DNA from: Macrosoma leucophasiata
Lineage: Eukaryota > Arthropoda > Insecta > Lepidoptera > Hedylidae
Length of the DNA: 64,000 bases
Direction of reading: 5' to 3'
Assembly (NCBI GenBank): GCA_036365455.1
Contig: JAWQUS010000007.1
Span: 18,182,001 to 18,246,000, forward strand
A program made the translations under genes and the position numbers. This document shows, piece after piece, positions 56,457 through 64,000 of this stretch. The first letter of the stretch is position 1. The number at the start of each line of letters is the position of its first letter. The notes under the pieces are model-generated. The model did not search any database and was not told the origin of the DNA. It was given only the letters and a program-made list of their open reading frames with translations.

Positions 56457-58298
56457 TCACTTAGGCTAGACTAGTACGGTTTATTTTAGTACGATTTTGC
56501 CTTGGCTATAGGTAACTGTTTTCTTCGCAAGAACTATGTTCTTCATACGTATAAGTTAGGGTTGCGTCCGGAGTCCGAAAAAAGCCGGATATAGTTAGGC
56601 TTTTTGATTCTGTGTCCGGTCGAAATAAATGATATCCGACTTTTGATAGGTTTTTAGCACTTCACAAACGACCGAGCACTGAGCATAGCCAAACGCTTCT
56701 GTCGCGGGTGTCAGCCTTTTTACCCAAATGTCCGGCCAAACTTGCTGGTCTGTCCGGCTATAAGGTTTTACGACCTGGCAACCCCAGATAGATATTTTCG
56801 TTAAATAGTCAACAAGTTAGATTATTACATAACGCAGTTTTCTTTTTTATTTCTATTCAAACCTGTATTGTGATTGTGAGGTTAGAAATTTGGACGCACC
56901 ACTTGTGATAGTGCTGTTTTTTGGCCAATTGTTTGTAGTAAGTAACAGGAACACACGTTCGTCTCACGATACGTCGTACCAAACACAATGAGAAGTTTTT
57001 TAAAACACCGCCATGTCTACATTACCATACAACAAGATGGCTCCGAATACGCGCATGTTTCATCCGCATACGTACCTGCAAAATTACAAACAATGAATCA
57101 CTCACGGAATAGCTAATTGGGTTTTGGTTTAATCTTTTTTTTTCTGTTCTCCGTTTACTACGAATTAATGGTGTGTCGTAATATACATATATAATCTATT
57201 TTATGCAATGTTGCATTTTGTTTCGATCAACCTACCTAGATGTCATTTTATAAGAACATGTCGTAGCGTTCTTATGATGATCAACGTGTTCTTCTTGGTG
57301 TTCTATGTTATAAACGTCGGTGTAGTATTGGTTGTTTCCATAGAAATCTAAATATCAAGACAATGTCATTTAGATGTGTATGGTTATTTCATTATTTTAT
57401 ACGGCCTTTATACCTACAACGTTACCTATTCATACATGTAGGTGTTAAAGAATGTAACCACTTCACCATTTTTTGCTGAATTCCAATTTCAGAATTAAAT
57501 CAAAATCTCTATTTTGGTATAAGACCGGTAAACCGGTATAAATACTATACACATAACAACAAAAAGGAGGAAATTGAACTTTCTCTTCTTCTGAAAACGA
57601 TTAAAAAGATTCAGACGTCAAAATGTGAACTACATGATATGAAACCGGAAAATAAATAATTTATTATACCTACAATGCAGTTTTTTCAAAGATCGATCTG
57701 AAATATGGAACGAACAACACTAACTAAGACTAGAATCACGTCTAAACCTTATCACAGATTGTGTAAGCCATTTTGTTATTAATAGGTTGAGCTACGCGTG
57801 GACGATATCGTCCACGAACAATCAATCATCATAATCTCGAAATCAATCGTCATATTTTACTGCAGCTCAATAGGCTAATTAACTAAGCAGGTACCTATAT
57901 AAATAACAATCGATATCGTTATAATCATCGGGATTGATGTTAAAATTAATTCTAGATACTATAAGCACTTACTTACAGGATATATGTAATTAACTGTGTG
58001 TGTGTAAGTTAGGCTGTGGTATAAGTATGTACCTACATCCAACTAGGCAGGTTAACAAGGCCGTCGTGGTTATGGAGAAAGCAGATGTGATTTATTTTGG
58101 TTCCCTGCTCGCTAATCATGATATAACTGCTGTCATGCCGAATGACGAATGATGAACTGAGATTTTCTGTCACAAGTACCTAGTCAAATGATCTGAATTT
58201 CAACCGTGAATAACCTAGCGGTGCAGAAAATACAATTTGGATTCAAGTCGGACGATAGGTACTGTATTACGCATCATAATCAGGATTCTGATAATGAC
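56457..58298. other. Intergenic DNA
   Basis: A stretch at about 56,565-56,790 repeats GTCCGG and CCGGAT/GCCGGAT words and ends ACGACCTGGCAACCCC, probably a dispersed repeat. The rest is AT-rich with no gene seen. Confidence 0.35.
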
Positions 58299-58624
58299 TT
58301 TTTTATGTCATGAAGTGGCAAACAAGCATACAGTTCACATTGATGACAAGTAATACTGTTACATATAGACAAAAGAATAAAAAAATAAATGGCTAAATAA
58401 AAAAATATATAAATAGACATCTACATGAAACCAGAGATTTCAATGTAGATGCGTCTGCACCCCTGAGGACTAAGATATTATGCCTCTGTGCCGGAAATTA
58501 CAGGGCCATATATTCCCACCTGACCGGAACACGATAGTGCAGAACACTATCATTTAGCGGCAAGTAGATGGCAATGCCGTGGTGCTACGGCCGCGAGCTT
58601 CATCACTGGAGCTCCACCACCAGT
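58299..58624 (-). repeat. Family A retroposon-like repeat with internal A-rich change
   Basis: Family blocks from TTTTTTATGTCATGAAGTGG to GAGCTCCACCACCAG are present, but the segment after CACATTGATG is replaced by about 80 bases of A-rich sequence. Confidence 0.7.
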
Positions 58625-58957
58625 CAAAATGTTATTGGTTTGCAACTAAACTGCAAGTAAACCGATATCGTTCGATCACTGGTAGAATGCTGACGCCGTA
58701 TGGTGACGTTTGTTTCCGCTCAATTTTGTGCAGAAACGTATTGATTATCCACGTAAACTGCAATTTAAAAGATTTGCAGTCCATTTGCAGTCATTTCTGC
58801 ATTCAAACTACATTGTGAATATGCAGTAGCGCTGTTGTTGACAGCTTCCTAAATTTACCTGTAACGGTTTCGAATAAATAACTCGCAACAATAACGTTAC
58901 AGTTGAAACGTAGCTCGTGTGACTACACCGTCTCCGCTATCGTTTACTTTATTTAAT

Positions 58958-59040
58958 ACTAGCTGTGCCCGCGACTTCGTCCGCGTGAGAATTTACGATT
59001 GTTCAGTATCTACCCGAACTAAGTCGACGGCGCAGCTAGT
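58958..59040. repeat. Head-to-head ACTAGCTG repeat ends
   Basis: ACTAGCTGTGCCCGCGACTT at the left and AAGTCGACGGCGCAGCTAGT at the right are inverted copies within 83 bp, as at 38,421-38,505. A GGTCCAGCCGTGATTAGCCT and GACAGACAGACA block follows at 59,100-59,155. Confidence 0.7.
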
Positions 59041-59193
59041 ATAAAAGTAGAAGTTACTCCTTATTAACTGCATATACTATCTGCCACTGAAGTTACGTCA
59101 AAATCGGTCCAGCCGTGATTAGCCTCAACAAACAGACAGACAGACAAAAATTGTAAACAAAATGTTTTGTTATATATATTGTGTATACATACA

Positions 59194-59483
59194 TTTTTTA
59201 TGTAATGGAAGTGGCAAACAAGCATGCAGTTCACATTGATGTTAAGTGATGACTGCAGCCTATAGACACCCACACAAAGACCAAGGTCAAAATGCAAATG
59301 CGTTACCACTCCTAAGGCCTAAGGTGTTATGCCTTTGTACCGGAAATTACAGGGCCGAACATTACCACCTGACCGGAACACGATAATAGTGCTGAACTCT
59401 ACCATTTAGCGGCAAGTATATTAGGTAATGTGGTGGTGCCTTGCCTACGTCCGCGAGCTCCGTCACTGGAGCTCTACGACCAG
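59194..59483 (-). repeat. Family A retroposon-like repeat, full length
   Basis: All family blocks are present from TTTTTTATGTAATGGAAGTG to CACTGGAGCTCTACGACCAG. It is a minus-oriented copy 510 bp from an opposite-oriented copy. Confidence 0.75.
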
Positions 59484-59992
59484 GGAATACATATGCATTT
59501 AGTAAAAAGCGGTTATTTTTATATTACAAACAGACACTCCAATTTTATTTAGTAGTATAGACATAGATGTGTAGATAGATACCAGATGCAGTATAAAATC
59601 GGATGATGAAATACAAAATTTTGAAATAAAGCACTTGCTCACATAGTTACAATCACACGAAAAAATTAATCAAGCGAACACACTAAAAATAAAACCAATA
59701 AATCAATTTCATTTTTTATTCTCTCGAATTGATTGAATTCACATTATCTGTTACGAAACTGATAATAATATTTTTGTAGATCGTAACATCTTAGCGAGAA
59801 CACTCGAAAATAATGGTTGCTAATTGATCCTTTCTCTCGGCCTTTAGAATTAACTTTCACAAAAGAATAAGTAGGCATAATATTTTTTATACCTGCCAAA
59901 TATAAGAAAAAATTACATACTTACAATAAGCACATAAAAAATATGACAATTCTTAGACCATTTTTGTATTTTGGTTCCAACATCTACCATAT
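59484..59992. other. DNA between two inverted family A copies
   Basis: AT-rich spacer, no content recognised. Confidence 0.35.
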
Positions 59993-60283
59993 ACTGGTGG
60001 TAGAGCTCCAGTGACGGAGCTCGCGGGCGTAGGCACCACCGCATTACCTAATATACTTGCCGCTAAATGGTAGTGTTCAGCACTATCGTGTTCCGGTCAG
60101 GTGGTAATGTACGGCCCTGTAATTTCAGGCACAGAGGCCATAACACCTTAGGCCTCAGGAGTGGCAGCGCATCTGCATTTTGACCTCTGGTCATTGTGTG
60201 GGTGTCTATAGGCTGCAGTCATCACTTAACATCAATGTGAACTGCAAGCTTGTTTGCCACTTTTATTACATAAAAAAAAAAAG
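59993..60283 (+). repeat. Family A retroposon-like repeat, full length
   Basis: From ACTGGTGGTAGAGCTCCAGT to TTATTACATAAAAAAAAAAA, the clearest poly(A)-like tail of the family. Confidence 0.75.
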
Positions 60284-60344
60284 ACACAACTGCGTCAGTA
60301 GTCTCGTAGCAGGCCAATACTGCTAAGCGTAGGTAATATCCTTT

Positions 60345-60497
60345 ATCACCAGTAGTGCTATTAGTACCACCCTCGGAGTTAAGTAATATGGTCGGAGATG
60401 GAAATAGAATCGTTGGTGTTTGTAGGTATGTATGCTTGATTGCATGCATTACCTCTGCCTACCTCTTCGGGGAATATAAGCGTGAAGTTACTTAAAG
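60345..60497 (+). repeat. LINE 3' tail-like repeat
   Basis: AGTACCACCCTCGGAGTTAA, TGGTCGGAGATGG and CATTACCTCTGCCTACCTCT with TCGGGGAATATAAGCGTGAA recur in part at 14,103-14,190 and 22,485-22,560. The same CTGCCTACCCC block ends the LINE remnant at 30.5 kb, so it is probably that family's 3' end. Confidence 0.6.
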
Positions 60498-61000
60498 AGT
60501 AAATTTTATTAATTCCAAAACTTGAGTGCTCGCTCTGCCCAAAAATACTATTAAGTCACCCAAAAATACTATTATGACATGAAAGTATTATTATTCCGCA
60601 TTGGACATTGAAAATATAATCAGCTATAAAACAATTTACTTACGTTTTCTTTCTACATAGATAACATTAATAAATGTGAGGTTTTGTTTATGTTTGGACC
60701 TTCAATCTTTTGACGGAATAATGGAGCCAAATCACATTTAGAAATTAGCATTTTACTAATAGTTAAACAAAGCTTATAATCGCTATCAAAAGCTGGTGCG
60801 AGCATTGATATCAATGGGTGCGAGTTGATTTTTCAGCAGAAATCCAATCCGCTCATATCATATCAAAAGAAAGGACAGGATGCGCGAATAATATTGTGAT
60901 CCAATCATTCGCTTGGGTAAATAGTGTCAGCGTATTAACAATATTAGAGGCTGGGGAGGGATATTTGCGTTGCAGGAGCTCGGCTGCAGCTTAGCCACCC
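60498..61000. other. Intergenic DNA
   Basis: AT-rich; no gene or repeat recognised. Confidence 0.35.
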
Positions 61001-61055
61001 AGTTACCCAAGCCACCCAAGCCACCCAAGCCACCCAAGCCACCCAGGCCACCCGC
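61001..61055. repeat. 9-bp tandem repeat
   Basis: Five or more copies of GCCACCCAA with slight changes at both edges. On the minus strand this would read Leu-Gly-Gly repeats in a 65-codon frame, which is best explained by the repeat itself. Confidence 0.85.
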
Positions 61056-61865
61056 CACACGCCCACGAACCCTTATTGATCGCCTCTTCACTCGCATCCC
61101 GATGCAGCACTTGTTACATCTCACTCATGAATATTGATTTCACGGAAAATCCCAAATACGTCCGTGTCATACATGATGAAATGCTAATTTTATCTATTAA
61201 TCTCTCCAGACACGAGAAAAATATGACAATTGAAATTCAATTGTGTCTCGCCGCCGGTGGCCGTACTATCCTTGAAGGATTAATCCATGGATAGGTATTT
61301 CCAAGGATGCGTTAAAATAATATGTAGATATTTACCTACCTACTGAAATAAATATATATGAGTAACAAATACCCACTTATTTTACTCAGTAGTTACAATA
61401 ATCACAAATATCAGGCACAATATGAAAACTCAAAACAATTTATCCGTATTCGTTTTTACGTAGGTATGTATTTATTATCCGTTGTAGACTGCACGTTTTT
61501 AGGGTTCGGTAGCCTACTAGGAACCTTTATACTTAGTTTTACCATGTCCGTCCGACCACAGTTATGCTCGGAGACATTTGATACGAAAAAACTATAAATT
61601 TGGCATGAATATGCATATTAATTGCGCCGGAAAATGGTATAAAATGCCAGATAGGAGATGGTGTTTGGACCTGTTAAAAAATAAAACATATAACGAATTT
61701 ATAAGATAAACTATCACGGCTAAGTAGGTATACTCAACAACTTTACGAGTAGTCGAAGAACTTACATTACTTACTTGAAAAAAAAAATGAAACACTAGAT
61801 TGCCTGTGTCCCGAAACACACTTTGTCGGTTTTTTTTAATCCTATTTGGAATCGAACTCTATACC
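61056..61865. other. Intergenic DNA
   Basis: No gene recognised; a GGGTTCGGTAGCC-type Lepidoptera block near 61,501. Confidence 0.35.
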
Positions 61866-62250
61866 AGGGATGTTATGGATACGAAATTTCGGATACGGAT
61901 AGAGGAATGATTATTATACCGAATACGGATAGGGATATGAAATTATGTCGGATTATCCGTTAGTTTCGGATAATATCGGTTACGGGTATTAGATTTTTCA
62001 GGAATTTCATTTTTCAGGAAAAGTAAAATACAAATTTCGTGAATGTAAAATTACATACAAGTTACTTGGCTACGAGTATGTTAGGAGGACAACAGTAGTT
62101 AACAAATAATGCAAAAGGTCGCGCGCGGCTTGTGTGACGCCTCTATCCGATACTTATTAACCGACACTTTTATTTCGGTTACGGATTTTATTTTATAGCG
62201 GATATCCGATAGTTTCTGTTACGGATACGGAGCTCCCTAACATCCATACT
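61866..62250. repeat. GGATACGGATA-rich inverted element
   Basis: GGGATGTTATGGATACGAAA at the left and TTACGGATACGGAGCTCCCT then AACATCCATAC at the right are imperfect inverted copies. Between them the words GGATACGGATA and ATATCCGATA recur in both orientations. It looks like a MITE of about 385 bp. Confidence 0.55.
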
Positions 62251-62937
62251 CTATACATAGTTGAACGTTGAATTACAAAGCTGTAAAATATTGTAAAATT
62301 TATTTATTTTAACATTTTGATTATAACATTTCAACACGAGACTTTTAATTTTAATGCCTTGTAGTAGTCATCGCGACGAGTGATAAGACGTGCTATATAC
62401 CGTGATACTTAGTTTATTAATCTAATGTAGCTCCCACAAAAATTTACTTAAACACACAATCATTACCTCAAGGAGTGATGTTCATAAAGATACCATGGAA
62501 AAACAAACGTGACTATCACCAAGCGAACGATGTCAACAGCGTCGAAAACACTGACTTTAAAAGGTAAACGACCGAAATAGTCGGCTGTAATGGCTGCGCA
62601 GTGGCAATATGCCAGTAGATTAAGATATTTGAGGATTCGCTAGTTATGATAAGAGGAATAGGTCGGTGCAATCTAGCCGTCCGGCTTATCGACGCCACAG
62701 CCGATAACGAGCCGGCTAGCGGTTCCCGATCGCCTCCCGTGTCGGCCCTTGCAACCTTAGGCCATGTCAATGGTAAGTTATATAATGTTGATTGTTTTTA
62801 GGGTTCCGTAGGTACCTCAAAACGAAAAAATTGTCACTGTTATAGAATGACTGGTCAGACTAGCTGTACGTCTGTCACAGCCAATTTGCTTGCAAGATTC
62901 GAGTTGTAATTTGACGCACTACACATGTAACCAAACA
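62251..62937. other. Intergenic DNA
   Basis: A GC-richer stretch at about 62,660-62,765 has an 84-codon minus-strand frame without recognisable domain. The block AGGGTTCCGTAGGTACC at about 62,801 is a common lepidopteran repeat start. Confidence 0.35.
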
Positions 62938-63271
62938 TGTGTTAGCTTTATTGTTATAATTTACGTTTATTTTTAATCTGTGTCATCAAATGTATTGCAA
63001 TGACAACATTAAATGAACGAACAATGCATGTTTAAATTGTTCGTTCATTCATGTTAGCTTTATTAAATTTATATTTATTTTTAATCCGTGTAATCTATAA
63101 ATGAACGAACAATTCGTATTTAAATTGTTCGTTCATTCATGTTGGCTTTATCGTATTTCGTTTATTTTTTTAATCTATGTAATCGATAAATATTTACGTT
63201 ATTTTTAATCTGTGCAATCAGTGAATGAACGAACAATTCACATTCACATTTCAATTGTTCGTTCATTCATG
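62938..63271. repeat. Three tandem units each with a 13-bp palindrome
   Basis: Each unit contains ATGAACGAACAAT followed by its exact reverse complement ATTGTTCGTTCAT: 63,013-63,025 with 63,036-63,048; 63,101-63,113 with 63,124-63,136; 63,225-63,237 with 63,254-63,266. Loops are 10, 10 and 16 bases. The units also share TTAGCTTTAT/TTGGCTTTAT and TTTTTAATCTGTG words. They lie directly upstream of a TATA box, so they may be binding sites for a dimeric factor or structured DNA of a mobile element's promoter. Confidence 0.85.
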
Positions 63272-63281
63272 ACACAAATTA

Positions 63282-63317
63282 TATAAAAGACAGCTGAGTT
63301 GTCAAATGGTCATTCTT
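63282..63317 (+). promoter_or_regulatory. Core promoter: TATA box and initiator
   Basis: TATAAAA at 63,282-63,288 is followed by TCATTC at 63,310-63,315, which fits the arthropod initiator TCAKTY. The initiator A is 30 bases after the first T of the TATA box, the expected spacing. Transcription from there would give a leader of about 170 bases before the ATG at 63,483. Confidence 0.6.
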
Positions 63318-63391
63318 ACAACCGACACGAAACTATAAGGAAGTTTGGTCAATATACAATTGTTGAAATCACGAAGAACACGCTTTTATTT

Positions 63392-63421
63392 CTGAGATAG
63401 GGATTTGATCCTTTATCTCAG
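63392..63421 (+). other. Hairpin in the predicted 5' leader
   Basis: CTGAGATA pairs with TATCTCAG around a 14-base loop. The second arm ends CTTTATCTCAG, which also looks like a splice acceptor, so a short intron here cannot be excluded. Confidence 0.4.
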
Positions 63422-63482
63422 AAGTGGGATAGTACACAAAAAGCCCACTATTGAAACTTCGCCGGTCCACGTCGATATTGTT

Positions 63483-64000
63483 ATGGACAACCAACGACCA
63501 ACGGCGAGAAGTCGAAGCTGTAGAACGCCGTCTCAACCGCGACCAAGTGTTTTGATACCGAGTTTACCGTTCACATCATCTGATGTCCCGGCTATCGTCC
63601 ACCGTAGAAGTAGAAAAAGAAGGAGGAGCGTTTCAACCGAGAGAGAGAAAAATAAACAATGCAAACAAAGGCGATCTAGACAGCGGCGATCGTTGAGTAA
63701 GGTTGCTTCATTGGAGAAATCGAATCGGAAGGGTTCCCCTTATCATAGTAGAGAAGCAGAACATCATCGTAAGAACATGAACGAGCAAAGGCCCAGTCGT
63801 AGCCGAGTGTGGAGGTGCAGTACCATATCGAGTTCCAGCCGGGAGCCCAGTCGTAGCCACGACAAGACACATAGCCGCAAGCGCGGCCATACCAGGGCGC
63901 GCAGGTGCAGCGGGGAGCCGAGTTACAGCCGTGATGGCTGTACGAGAAACAAGAGTTCCAGTCGGGAGCCGAGTCGCAGCCGTGACAAGACGCGTAGCCG
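63483..64000 (+). CDS. Arginine/serine-rich protein, open at the window end (partial)
   Basis: ATG at 63,483 (G at -3 and +4) opens a frame with no stop for 172 codons to the window edge; an in-frame TGA lies upstream at 63,393-63,395. It begins M-D-N-Q-R-P-T-A-R-S-R-S-C-R-T-P-S-Q-P-R-P, has basic runs (R-R-S-R-K-R-R-R-S near 41-49, R-R-S-R-Q-R-R-S at 63-70), and then a tandem duplication: S-S-S-R-E-P-S-R-S-x-D-K-T-x-S-R at 117-132 returns at 158 on, 41 residues later. RS repeats are known in splicing factors, where the serines are phosphorylated and the protein is nuclear. Basic RS-like N termini also occur in some retroelement Gag proteins. No RRM or zinc knuckle is visible in this part. 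TATA plus initiator and tandem foldbacks upstream make a mobile-element origin worth considering. Confidence 0.6.
   Translation, partial: MDNQRPTARSRSCRTPSQPRPSVLIPSLPFTSSDVPAIVHRRSRKRRRSVSTEREKNKQCKQRRSRQRRSLSKVASLEKSNRKGSPYHSREAEHHRKNMNEQRPSRSRVWRCSTISSSSREPSRSHDKTHSRKRGHTRARRCSGEPSYSRDGCTRNKSSSREPSRSRDKTRS

Noticed and set aside
60927..61124. Minus-strand frame with Leu-Gly-Gly repeats
   Set aside because: The repeats arise from the 9-bp tandem repeat; nothing else in the frame looks like a protein.
62516..62770. 84-codon minus-strand frame in a GC-richer patch
   Set aside because: No domain, no start context of note and no supporting signals.
62938..63430. Left LTR of a retrotransposon ahead of the RS-rich frame
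   Set aside because: No clear TG...CA boundaries, no AATAAA inside and no tRNA primer-binding site after it; kept only as an alternative because a second copy would lie outside the window.
1..64000. CRISPR arrays, operons, bacterial-type promoters or rRNA genes
   Set aside because: None seen; spliced genes, poly(A) signals and eukaryotic mobile elements show nuclear insect DNA.

Overview
The window looks like nuclear DNA of an insect, most likely a moth or butterfly (Lepidoptera). It is AT-rich and intron-rich, and it is packed with short non-autonomous repeats of the kind common in lepidopteran genomes. Two mariner copies, an RTE/BovB-like LINE, a CR1/L2-like LINE and tRNA-derived SINE heads are also present. 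The assignment to Lepidoptera is inference from repeat style; no species can be named.

The one long, well supported gene is on the minus strand from about 20.0 kb to 4.13 kb. It is the orthologue of FNDC3 (fibronectin type III domain-containing protein 3), a tail-anchored membrane protein. Seven coding exons join with consistent phase into 3,495 nt, giving 1,164 residues plus a stop: a Pro/His-rich N-terminal region, a Y-Q-K-D-E-R basic helix, nine FN3 domains and a C-terminal membrane anchor. The N-terminal exon or exons upstream of 20,045 were not found. Its last two exons are extremely GC-rich and sit in AT-rich surroundings.

At the left edge (95-258, plus strand) is the terminal exon of another gene, ending in a laminin G-like motif and followed by an AATAAA at 292. 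It runs tail to tail with Fndc3. At the right edge (63,483 to the window end, plus strand) an arginine/serine-rich reading frame runs out of the window. It lies behind a TATA plus initiator core promoter and three foldback repeats, and is the most unusual thing seen here.

From 20 to 63 kb the DNA is mostly non-coding. It holds two frameshifted mariner copies (25.1 kb plus, 48.5 kb minus), a long LINE reverse transcriptase frame (34.6 to 32.05 kb, minus), at least nine copies of a roughly 280-bp retroposon-like repeat, three copies of a roughly 370-bp repeat, and about ten foldback elements. A few weak coding candidates are listed: a possible signal-peptide first exon at 31.6 kb, a small secreted peptide at 30.8 kb, a 74-residue frame at 28.0 kb and a 42-residue frame at 53.7 kb.
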